From: Chondrosia reniformis | Lineage: Eukaryota > Porifera > Demospongiae > Chondrillida > Chondrillidae | Direction: 5' to 3' | DNA length: 64,000 nt | Assembly (NCBI GenBank): GCA_947172415.1 | Contig: OX359193.1 | Coordinates: 1,916,501 to 1,980,500 of the forward strand | In this document: positions 54,501 to 64,000 of the stretch, piece by piece | Layout of the letters: the number at the start of each line of letters is the position of its first letter | Numbering within the stretch: the stretch's first letter is position 1 | Translations under genes and position numbers: made by a program | Notes under the pieces: generated by a model | The model's input: only the letters and a program-made list of their open reading frames with translations | What the model was told of the DNA's origin: nothing | Database searches by the model: none

Positions 54501-56511
54501 GCTGTACATTGAAACATCTGGATGAGGCTTCATAGTTTTGTTATCTTCAAAGCTAATCACACTCCCTTTGAAACTGTTATAGTATGAAAATATTCAGTTT
54601 AACTTGTTAAATTTTCATACTCTGTCCAAGCATCCTATAATTGAACCTCACAACTTATGCTCTTGACTAAAAGGACAAGTTTTCCACCTATGTACGTATA
54701 TATAAGAGCTTTGTCAATGTATCTTTGACTTCACAGAATGTCTCCTTTATGGTATTTTTAAAGCCTAAGAATAATTAGTGACTTATTAAATGTTTCAGTA
54801 CACTTCTCTATTACCTGTATCCTTTAAGGTCTCTTTGATTAACATCATACGTATCCTGTATTTGTATGCAGATGACCCAAATGTGTTTAGATGTGCCCTG
54901 GAGGAGGGTCATCCAGTGTGTGGCAGTAATGGTGTGACGTATCCCAGTGCTTGTGCCCTCTATCAACAGACAGTTGGAACTGTGACACTCAAATGGCCTT
55001 ATGCTTGCGATGATGAAGTGAACTGCCCTCAGCAGCAGGTACAATTGCAGCTCTCTGTGATAATTCCTACATACTTGTATATAGTCTAAACACTGTAATA
55101 CCTTAAGGTTGGAGAGCAATGCCATAATTGCTAAAAATTAATTGTGCCTGCAAAAAATTATCCTTGCAAAAAATGGATGCTAAACTTAGTATAAGCAAAT
55201 ACTCACTGGAGCGTATTATGCCAAATAGTATAATTATTTGCTTATCACCACAGCCTTTGCACAGGCCAAGTGCAATTAAATTCCTTACTTCATTAAACTC
55301 AGCACAATATTAAGCTATTAATGCATATATAAACGTATTTTTGTGTCTCCAATCTCCAATACTCCCATGTCTGTCTCTCCTCTTTCCAAGACATCTGTGC
55401 CTCCTTCACAGAAGTTGCTAAATTTAGTGCCCAACAAAAGTGGCAAACTGCTATAATTATCTGTTAAAAAAGTATATTCCATCTTGACGTGATACTATAA
55501 ATATATTATGAGTGCTATGACTATTATCTCCTAGGTTTGTGGACGTGATAGAAGGACCTATGATAACAGATGCTCAGCACAGGCTAATGGTGTTTTTGTG
55601 GATTATATTGGTAAATAGACTTTATAGGCACTAACATATGCAAAGTATATGCCTTTTACATTACTACAGCTTTTATGTATACATACGTATTCTGCTCTTA
55701 ATTCAGCTGTATATAGCTCTATATAAATATGTTTTACCACTGTATTCTGACACAGGGGAATGCGAGCCTGTGGATTCAATGTCTGTCAGTGGTTACTGTG
55801 AGGCTGTCTCTCAGTCAAACAGGTGTCCTTCTCTGGTAGGCTGCAGTTTTGCAGCTCAACCTGTCCAAGGGTGTTGCCCAATCTGTGGTAAGTCTATCAA
55901 TTGCTGATACACATACTATATTCGTAGTGGGTGAGGATGGAGGGCCAATAAGTCAGTGAAGTAATAGTGTATTCATGTTCCTGTGTATGTGCTGCTATCT
56001 ACTCATGCTTTATTTTGTATTACTGTTAGGTGGTGATGTGGTCTGTTCAATAGATGAACAAGCTCTTGCTGTTCTAGATGCAACTACCACTCAGAATCTA
56101 TTTTTGACCAACACACTTGTTACTCGTCTCCTTTCTGAATTTCAATTCTTTGTTGAGCAGAGAGTGACTCAGAGATGCAATGTAAGAGGAATTGCTTCCA
56201 CCACCTCTGGTATAGAGATCCTGTTTGAGGCTGTGATCCCTCAAGATGGCAGTTTCTGTGCTGATGCAGCAACTGTATTTGAATTTTTAGTGAACACTGG
56301 AGCCAGCCCTACTGAAGAAGACTTGAACAATCCCAACCTTCACCAAGAACTTCAGCCATACTACGATAACATTGGGATTTCTTATTCTGCATTGCAAGTT
56401 GCCAATGCTGGAGATCCAGTTGCCCGACCTTCAGACTCCAGTGCTCCCCATGTGGCAGCTGCTACCATCGCCATTGCAATTGCAAGCATGGCAGCCATGT
56501 TTTTTGCTTAA
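51597..56511 (+). CDS. GPI-anchored Kazal/thyroglobulin protein, RECK-like C terminus
   Basis: Paralogue of the divergent minus-strand gene. Exons: 51597-51621, 51779-51799 (21 bases), 52117-52398, 52459-52563, 52659-52799, 52870-52963, 53293-53391, 53833-54272, 54344-about 54470, 54872-55038, 55535-55610, 55756-55887, 56030-56511. Nearly all are joined in phase 1. Exons 1-2 encode a signal peptide (MITTFVIFGIVLLSQ). Exons 6-7 form a thyroglobulin type-1 domain (RCKPDGTFFS, the split CV signature, terminal PGYCN). Exon 8 has VWC-like cysteines and a Kazal (FFCGVNQITYPNLC). Exon 10 is a Kazal (VCGSNGVTYPSAC). Exon 11 starts VCGRDRRTYDNRC. Exon 12 ends GCCPICG. Exon 13 is the two-Cys domain plus a GPI-type tail (AAATIAIAIASMAAMFFA). 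The exon 9 donor is uncertain, and a phase-1 donor near 54470 fits best. Likely a membrane-tethered serine/cysteine protease inhibitor. Confidence 0.85.
55185..55300 (+). repeat. Short relative of the hammerhead-bearing inverted element
   Basis: TACTCACTGGAGCGTATTATGCC resembles the left end of the element at 28297-29051, and AGCCTTTGCACAGGC...AGTGCAATTAA matches its tail, joined by ATAATTATTTGC. The ribozyme part is absent. It lies in an intron of the plus-strand Kazal gene. Confidence 0.55.
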
Positions 56512-57005
56512 CTTACAACTTTGAAATCTCCTGCATATGCTGAACTCTCTTATTAATTATCCATATGAACATAACTTTCCAATATCAGAGCTAGCATGAG
56601 TAACTGTGTATTGGATTATAATCATTATATTGTCTCTTATATTGAGCTAATTGATTTACATTTCATTTTTAAATAAATCTGGCAAAGCAGGTCTCCAGTG
56701 TCCAGACCAACCTAAAATCATCACATCAAGAATATTTTCCTGCCATCTTATATACGTATATGTAAACAACTAATTATTGAAATGACAAAATTCATACCAA
56801 AGGTTTTATTTGCTTGTAGCCTAGCTTACAAAATGAGGATACTGTACACATAAAAGGATGAGTATACATATATAAAGGTTTGTGTATGAATGTAGTAAAC
56901 TATATACATATATATACCTATATATAGTTGGTTGCTTGGAAGTACTATACATACGTATGCTAACATAAAAATAAACAAATTCACAAAAGACTTTAAATAC
57001 TAAGA
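56512..57005. other. Convergent 3' region with poly(A) signals
   Basis: AATAAA at 56672-56677 serves the plus-strand Kazal gene. TTTATT at 56805-56810 is AATAAA on the minus strand for the channel gene. About 130 bases separate the two signals, so the genes meet tail to tail. Confidence 0.6.
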
Positions 57006-60000
57006 TCATAAAATAAAATGCTCCACTGTGTCTCTGGCCCTTCTCGCAGCTCTCCTCCAAAGAGGAATAGACTGATCTTCTTTTGTAAATTCAACATCGC
57101 CACGTTTTGCAATCTCCTCATTCCAAACCTTACAAACAAACAAAATTCCATGTGATCATACTTCTCTTGTGCAAGGTTTGAAAAAGCAGGCTCACTTCAA
57201 CATCTTCTTGATATAAAATACTATTAATATCTTCTCTATTTCGTCTCCTTCTACCTCTAAATTTCAGTGGACCCTAATGTCAAAAGAAACGCAAACACAA
57301 ACTCACTGACTAAAACTAATTATGTAAATAAATCAAACTAACAACATATTACGTATAAACATGAGTTGTCATGACAACATTGTATTCAGAGATTGGATGT
57401 TGGCTTTAAATGGCTTCTACCTAATTAATACATGAATGTATAGCTTAGCAGTTATTGTAAGAGAATTTTTACTTAACATAGAGATTCATACTTAATAAGC
57501 AGTTAGTCTTCAAAAGTTGAATAAAATCAAAAAGTGCACAGCAAAGCACAATTAAATTGAGAATGTTTTCCAGTAAACCCATTGGACTATCAAACGAAAA
57601 ATGTACCCTCTCCAGATAATGCTTATTCATACTTGTGAAGCCTGCTTTCTCTTCTTATGAAGCTGATAGAAGATTCTGTCAAACACTGTTATAGCATTAA
57701 TCCTCTCCAGCCCTGTGATGTGTACCTCCTTAATTGCAACTTCTTTAATATCATTTTCTTCTGGAGAAAGATCATCTAATTGACAATAAAAGAAAGACTA
57801 AGGGTAACCAAGTCCACCAGATGCTAGTGCTGTAAGTACATAGAGGTACATAATCTAGGAAATTGTCACCAACAATGGAAATAAAAGCAATGAAATGTGT
57901 GAGGCTAGCCAGGCTAGCACACTATAATGGCTATAGGAATAGATATTTATTGGGTAACTACGTATGTACATACATGTAAGTACATATTTATATGTATCAA
58001 AACAAGCAAGCTACAAAATTTAAGCTGCGATGGCTGGAAGGCAATAGTAGACTGCCAGCCAATTCATGGAACATACGTACGTACGCACCTAGGCTAGCAG
58101 CATTAAAGCAAAAGTAGGTCTTGCTTAGGCAAATATTCTTTTTTTCTTTTACTTCTTCTTCAACAATTTCAGCTTCTTCCTGTAGCAACTTTTCTCGAAA
58201 ACGTTCAGAATAACGGAAATTGGAAACAAAAGAATCCACAATGTATGTAATCACAATATTGACAATAACCTAAAAACCAAAAATATACAAAAATAATTTA
58301 ATAACATACGTATGCATGTGCTGAGTTTTATGTGTGTCATCCATACATACCAGAGTTGCCAGATAGAAGGCCACAAAGAATGCTCGAACTGGGTAGTCAT
58401 TAGTTGATGATCTGAATCCTTCCATAATTATATGCCAGTTATTCACCACCATAAGCTCAAACAGTGTAACTACAAAGAGAAGAATTTAAAAATAAACTTA
58501 TTTGAACAACCTAATTGCTATTTTATTTATTATTGTTATTGAAGTAACTGAAGTCATGATAATAGAACAACAGGTACGTATGTACGTAAGTGAATGATGT
58601 TGTTATATACAGTGGGCTCTGATTTATCTGTTCCCTCAAATATGTCAGATAAAACAGATTTCGGTTAAAATAGGATCGGGAAATAAGGTCCCATACATAG
58701 GTGACTGGATTGGAAAATAAGGTCCCATACATAGGTGACTGGATTGGGAAATAAGGTCCCATACATAGGTGACTGGATTGGGAAATAAGGTCCCATACAT
58801 ACGTAGGTGACTGGATTGGGAAATAAGGTCCCATACATACAGTAGGTGACTGGATTGGGAAATAAGGTCCCATTATACGTAAGTAGATGACTAGATTGGG
58901 AAGGCTCACTGTATCAAACTGCAGCCTCAACTAACCATAACTTCTGAAAATGTTATCAAAACTGTTGAGAAAGAAGTAGAGCCCATTTGGTTCCATATAG
59001 AAAGAGTCAACAGGATAGCTCGTGTTACTAGAAAATGGAGACATCAAATTATATGATTCACTGTTTGCATTAGTTCATCAGAGGAACTATGAATGTACAC
59101 GTACCAGTAAAAAGTGAGAACTAAGGAGATGAAAACACAAGTACGTATGCATATTACATGTAATGAGAAGTGGCAGATTAGTAGGAACATAGAGTATTTT
59201 ATGTTTGGAGAAATAATATGTACGCGGGCAAAGGGAAATTCACATAGGGTATCAGGAGAGGTAGGAGAAATGTGTCTTCATTATGTTTACTAGCTGATAT
59301 ACAGTACTTTGAAAGCAAAATTTATAGCATGTAATATAAGATGAGTGTGTGCGACATGAGTTTCTCATCTCAGTAACAGCACAGGTACACACTAATTTAC
59401 TACTATTCTTTATCAAGCCCCTCACCTGTGACAGCAGTTTGGACTGACAGTGTTACTTAAAAACTCCATTCCAATGATTGCAAAGAAGTAGTATATTACA
59501 AATAACAGCAATCCAATGCTGCAATCATAAACAAAATAAGAAACAAAGGAAATGATTATATGTACTAAAATATCTTTCCATGTTTCTACATGTAAGTACG
59601 TAGTGTGCATTTATCTCTGGAGGAGCTAATTCAGCAGACTAAGTCATAATATATATACTTCTTAGTTACTGTATAGACACACATAAAATCACCACTAAAG
59701 AGCTAAACTAGCCTACTATTACAGGAGCCAATGAGAAGTATATACGTATGTATGTACATACCTGATGAGCTGTGGAACTAGAATGACCAATGTGTTCATC
59801 ATATCACGGTAACGTCTCTTCAATCTCAGCAAACTATTGAAACAGAGGAAGATTGGATGAGCTGTACATATACCCTGAGAACCTCCAGTCTACTACCTAC
59901 GTATGACATAACAAATTAGAATGCTACGTATGCTTTGACCATTTGTAAACGCAACCGGGAAATGTGCCAGAGTGGACATGACTACAGCAATGTAATATAG

Positions 60001-62941
60001 TCATTCCTATAGCTGGAAATATTGGCGGGGAATTCATTAAGTAGCTAAGTAGTCATTCCAGAGTGTCTTTGTCATGTCGTTGCCTTCTACTAGGAGTTAC
60101 TGTGTTCTGTGCATTTGGTGTGTACCCTCAGCCCTCAGTATGTATGTGGTGGTGTGGTTACCGTAGCAATCTGAGAGGCCTGATAAAGATGAAGACTCCA
60201 GCAAAGCTTGCTTCACTGATCTGACCAATAACTGCCAAAGCAACAACAACAAAATCAAACCTATGGGAAGAAAACAATAATTGTTACCCATACGTACTTA
60301 TCAATTAAATTGTGCCTGTACTAATGAACTTACACATTCCATGTTCTAGTGAAGAAGCGATAAGGACCAAGGACAAATATCTTGACCAGCAGTTCAACTG
60401 AATATACTAAATAGGAAAACATACAGCTTTTAATCAATCAGTTCTTTAGAGATTTGTTTTGAGGAACTTACAGATGGTGAATGTCAAGGAAACTGCAAAC
60501 AGCTGATCAAGTTGCTCATATACTGGCTTCCCGGGAACCACTATTGGTAGCATAAAAACTAAAGTACAGGGTGGTATTACAGAAATTGACAGCTAATTAT
60601 ATACGAAATGAGAAACTTGGTTAATATTATCCTTGAATAGGCTGTAGAGTACGTACGTATATGTGCTTGTTTCACTGGCACTAGCCTGGCTACTAAAATG
60701 CACCTGCATCACGTACATAGTAAAATACTCAAGGTAACTCACACTCTACTGACTCAGTGTACACCCACAGATAAACACCATTGGCCACAATGATAAGATC
60801 TAGAAACATGACAAAATACACGCTGCTCAGTTGTTCACACAACAACAAGAAATACATTTAAAAAATAAGTTTCTATAAATTGAGTCATTCAAATGTATAC
60901 ATACTGCTATGAATGTACACCAGCTATGTATAGTAAAACTTACTGATAAAGATATCAAACATTGGCCATTCAATAACAGTTCTTATCTCTATTGAAATAC
61001 AGAAAACACACTGATATAAGTAGTGGCAATAGATTTTCTCAAATGAACATGTATATACATACAAGTACAGTGGGTTCAGATTTTTCTGGCCTTGATTTAT
61101 CCAGAAATCTGATTTATTCAACCGGAAGACTGGAAACAAAAAAATATTGCTGGTTTATATGGACCTCGTTTATCCGTATCTGACATTGGCACGTGTGGGA
61201 CAAAAGGTCTTATCCCATATGTATTACCCTTTTCTATTCAACAAAAGGCTTTACGGTATGTACGGAAATTGTGTTTCCATTTGAAGTTTCAAACTTCGCA
61301 AGATACACCTTCGCTCTAGTTTCAGTTAATCTTCATCAAACTCATTGAAAAATCGATCACCTTTGTAATAGTTTGATCTAATTTCAGTTTCAATTGGAGA
61401 TCATCATCTTAATAGCGGTAATACAAAAACATATATAGAAACAAATACAGAAGATATGCACGACATCTGATTTATCCGACATGTTTTGTGGGAACAGATG
61501 ACATTAGATAAATCACAGCGCCCATTGTATATTGTATATATGTATGTACATAAGTATGTCAATATCTCCATACGTACGTACGTATCTATACATTTATTCA
61601 TCCATCTACGTATGTACATTTACCTAGAATGCAACAATTAAACCTCAAAAATTATATGTACGCACATATAATATACGTACGGTACATCTCGTAAAAAAGT
61701 AAACTTTCTACGGGCGTAGGCCGCCCATGCCGTCTACCGTCGTAATTCCGTAGGACGCTTCCGCTACGCCCGTAGGTAAGCCGTAGTAAGACCCGCACGT
61801 TTTGCAATCTACGCCCGTACTTAAAAATTACGGATATGTCGAACGGCTTGTTTGTTAATAAAAAATATTTAACACCTACTTGTTGCACTTACATTTTCGA
61901 TCGAATCAAGGTGTTTTATAGTTGTTTTTAAGGTTTTCGTTCTACGTAACTTTTATATTCACTACGCGCAAGTCAAAAATGGCGTATTTAGAGTATTTGA
62001 AGCAGAGAATTCTCTGTCATCGGTTCTAGAGAGAAATCGTCAAATGCTTAGCAGCAGAAGGATACGTAACTACAAAAGGTGGCGTGTACAAGTTTAAGTG
62101 AGCTTGCCGATCTTGATTTCGCATGTCACACCAAGGCACCGAATTACATAGTTTAATAAGTTTGCGCCCGAAGTGCTAATGTAAGTTCGTTTGCCTTTTG
62201 CTTCCGTATTTTTTTTAAAAACGCCCGTAGCTGTATCCGTAGATGATCCGTAGCTAAATAGAGATACGCCCGTGCTACACCCCACCCGTACGCCGTCCGT
62301 ATAAAGTTCTACGCCCGTCGAAAGTTTACTTTTTTACGAGATGTACCGTACGTATGTACGATAACAAAATAGAGACTGGACCCACTTTCTAAGACAAAGG
62401 CTATTGGTTTAGGAAATCTTTCGTGCCAAACAATAGATCTTCCCTTGGTGTCAATCTAATGGAGCATAAAAGCAAATGTATTGAGGACATTTGGTACAGG
62501 TACACTTGTACATACATATACACCATACACCTACAGAATGATTGAAAAAAGTACAAAATAGGTTGACAATTGGTAGGCTTTGGACCCCAAAACCATTTTG
62601 GTAAATATGTATAATCTCATACACAAACTACATATTTCCTTACAGTACTTTGGTTTAGTGCAAGCATCAAGTGTATACTCTTCTAACAAGTAAGTACATA
62701 CATTGTATACATTTATGTGTACTCACATATACTCACACTCTCTCCTACACATGCATATACGTATGTAACACACATTGATGAGTAACTTAGCGTAAACAGG
62801 TCTACTTGTGCGCATGTATCCCTATACACTCACTCTTTCCCAAGCGAGGTTAAGTATGTCATAAAACTTGTAGAACTCTTCTAATGACACTTTATCATCG
62901 TTGGCAACATCCAGTGCTTTGAACATGCAGAGCACGCGAAT
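57006..62941 (-). CDS. Two-pore cation channel (TPC), C-terminal half; 5' part beyond window
   Basis: An endolysosomal two-repeat voltage-gated-like channel. Exons seen, 5' to 3': 62834-62941 (EF-hand-like linker, ALDVANDDKVSLEEFYKFYD), 62360-62455 (VWHERFPKPIAFVLES), 60944-60986 (IRTVIEWPMFDIF), 60743-60799 (S1, LIIVANGVYLWVY), about 60473-60558, about 60334-60408 (S2-S3, VELLVKIFVLGPYRFF), about 60163-60261 (S3-S4, RPLRLLR), about 59762-59838 (LLRLKRRYRDMMNTL, S4-S5), about 59427-59521 (S5, GLLLFVIYYFFAIIGMEF), about 58934-59026, about 58349-58470 (pore, TLFELMVVNNWHIIMEG), about 58133-58270 (S6, IVNIVITYIVDSF), about 57640-57776, about 57203-57278, 57006-about 57131. VVNNW is the second-repeat selectivity filter of TPCs. 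Repeat I must lie to the right. A GT donor at the last bases of the window (AAG/GTAGG on the minus strand) may end its next exon. Confidence 0.9.
58608..58913. mobile_element. CAGTGGG MITE with internal minisatellite
   Basis: Starts TACAGTGGGCTCTGATTTATC and ends GGCTCACTGTA, imperfect inverted ends flanked by TA. The GATTTATC...GTCAGATAAAAC motif matches the MITE at 61066-61529 and pogo/Tigger-like termini. Most of its body is six units of a 34-41 base repeat (58678-58898). It lies in an intron of the channel gene. Confidence 0.7.
58678..58898 (+). repeat. Minisatellite, six units of 34-41 bases
   Basis: The unit is GGAAATAAGGTCCCATACAT followed by AGGTGACTGGATTG. Length differences come almost entirely from short additions after ATA: one unit gains CGTA and the next gains CAGTA at the same point. 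Confidence 0.9.
61066..61529. mobile_element. CAGTGGG MITE, second copy
   Basis: Left end TACAGTGGGTTCAGATTTTTC and right end GATAAATCACAGCGCCCATTGTA are imperfect inverted repeats flanked by TA. Internal GATTTATCC words repeat near both ends. Non-coding, in a channel-gene intron. Confidence 0.65.
61680..62348. mobile_element. Tc1/mariner-type MITE with CGGTACATCTCG termini
   Basis: A 669-bp element flanked by TA (61678-61679 and 62349-62350). About 40-bp inverted ends begin CGGTACATCTCGTAAAAAAG on both sides. Subterminal ACGGGCGTAG/CTACGCCCGT words repeat many times. At 61978-62100 the plus strand keeps a decayed frame (MAYLEYLKQRILCHRF, stop, REIVKCLAAEGYVTTKGGVYK) resembling the N-terminal helix-turn-helix of Tc1/mariner transposases. 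Its right end is 10 bases from the splice donor of the channel exon at 62360. Confidence 0.8.
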
Positions 62942-64000
62942 CTTTGCTGAATAGACAGACACGCATACATACATATTATTGTACAATCAATAACCACAAG
63001 TATTAATGGTTACATTAACAGTGCTGAATTAAGCCATATTCAAGTATCCTATGCGTAGCTAACTGCCTATTGTATGAAACACTAGTACATGGATGTCTTT
63101 TTAACACTATACACATTCAGTCTATGTACGTACGTACGTATGTATATGTACACAAAAACATAAGTTCTGTTGTAGCATCCAGTCATTATGCTAATGGATC
63201 TGGGAGCTGCATATAACTACGTACCATACATTGACAGACAATTATAATTGTATTCTAATTACAAGTATTTCGAGTTTAAAAACTCATGGGGCTGCCCCCC
63301 CCCCCCCACTCAAACTACTTGGCCGCATCGTTGGGATTTAATATATATACACACATATATTCATAATCTTAACAATTGAGGATGCTTAAGTCTCCTGAAC
63401 ATTATAAATAACGATGGAAAAGCTAAAGCTTCCAGAACACCGCCATCTGTAAAAACGATGTATTGACGTATAAATTAAGTGTTATAATAGTTGCGTATGA
63501 ACATGTATTATATATATATCGGTGTGTATTCGTAACATGAAGCCATACAATGTAATTGGCAAATAAAACAATATAAGGGGCTAAAAAATTGAAGCATTTT
63601 GGTTGCAATTCGGAGCCTTAACTAGAAAGTAAAGAGTACACAATTTGGAGCCATGTATCTACGTATGTACATATCTATATGTGATATATGAAGTTTATTG
63701 AGCAACAGCAACATTAAATCTTTGGAATAGAACGTTTCAACCCGTAGGTCTTCATCAGCAATATGGAGGAAAGGTTGGTGTTTAAATAGAAGTTGGTTGG
63801 CAGGTGTGAAAAATGATGTAATGAAAAAAGTGCGCCGAATATTTAATGAGGATAAAAATGAATTACAAGCGTTAATTAAATAAAGTCATTCCAGATAGGC
63901 TATCCCAGAGGACTTGTGAAGAGGACTTTACACAAAAGAAAAGGCAACAGACAACCAGAAGAGGAAACGGATGAACAAGAGAGGATACTGTGCCTACCTT
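62942..64000. other. Channel-gene intron with repeats
   Basis: I see no exon between 62942 and about 63997. Contains ACGTACGTACGTATG-type simple sequence at about 63127-63143, a C run of about 15 at 63294-63308 (assembly error risk), and the family-3 foldback repeat. Confidence 0.5.
63725..63775 (-). repeat. Hammerhead-like repeat core (family 3), second copy
   Basis: The minus strand reads ATTGCTGATGAAGACC, TAC, GGGTTGAAACGTTC. Compared with 44997-45035 it keeps an uninterrupted CTGATGA but has an extra A before the stem and a weaker stem II. Flanking CAGCAACA/TTGCTGTTGC words also recur. Confidence 0.5.

Noticed and set aside
58678..58898. CRISPR-like array
   Set aside because: The units are tandem with no unique spacers, in a eukaryotic intron inside a MITE.
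63294..63308. C homopolymer as a functional element
   Set aside because: A homopolymer of about 15 bases is better explained by slippage or sequencing error.

Overview
This is a eukaryotic, intron-bearing, AT-rich animal window, most likely from a demosponge (Amphimedon-like). That assignment is inference. It rests on compact introns with GT..AG borders, a divergent T-box factor, a two-pore channel, multi-domain Kazal proteins, CR1/L2-like retroelements with a 2A-like motif, and a CXC/reverse-transcriptase/nuclease element of a kind I associate with cnidarians and sponges. No species-diagnostic marker is present.

Positions 1-36,000 are an accessory region built from segmental and tandem duplications. 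It carries three intact copies (1199-1717 minus, 11549-12067 plus, 18562-19080 plus) and one 104-bp fragment (31331-31434) of a gene for a secreted six-cysteine protein of 172 residues. A faint but specific motif pattern suggests a BECR/CdiA-RNase-like nuclease fold. Between the genes lie five copies of a 1-1.3 kb non-coding block, four copies of a second repeat unit (two of about 1 kb, two of about 3.8 kb), and two copies of a degenerate CR1/L2-like LINE that were duplicated together with the array. Since duplication the LINE copies have diverged. One gained a TIR transposon with a captured HIRAN-like fragment and a 300-bp repeat insertion. The other lost part of the reverse transcriptase and gained a TTAGGG tract. 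A single-exon gene for a PPPDE/LRAT-like thiol hydrolase with a hydrophobic tail (25546-26130) lies between the two longest repeats. A CXC-RT-nuclease retroelement (27661-31139) is inserted in one block. It is itself interrupted by a Penelope/retrozyme-like inverted element carrying two fully paired hammerhead ribozymes.

Positions 36,000-64,000 hold ordinary multi-exon genes. A T-box transcription factor (37205-40505, plus) is followed by two paralogous GPI-anchored Kazal/thyroglobulin proteins, RECK-like at the C terminus, arranged head to head (40783-48453 minus; 51597-56511 plus). The C-terminal half of a two-pore cation channel (57006-62941, minus) is convergent with the second of these and runs off the right end. 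Introns host several small DNA transposons, a 442-bp-arm perfect-length palindrome, a tRNA-like relic and hammerhead-like repeats.

The observations most worth pursuing are the amplified secreted family, the paired hammerhead element, the recurrent TA to TACGTA four-base insertions that look like excision footprints of a resident TA-targeting MITE, the interstitial telomere tract inside a LINE, and the intronic palindrome. Exon borders were read by eye from splice signals and reading frame, so a few are approximate and are marked as such.
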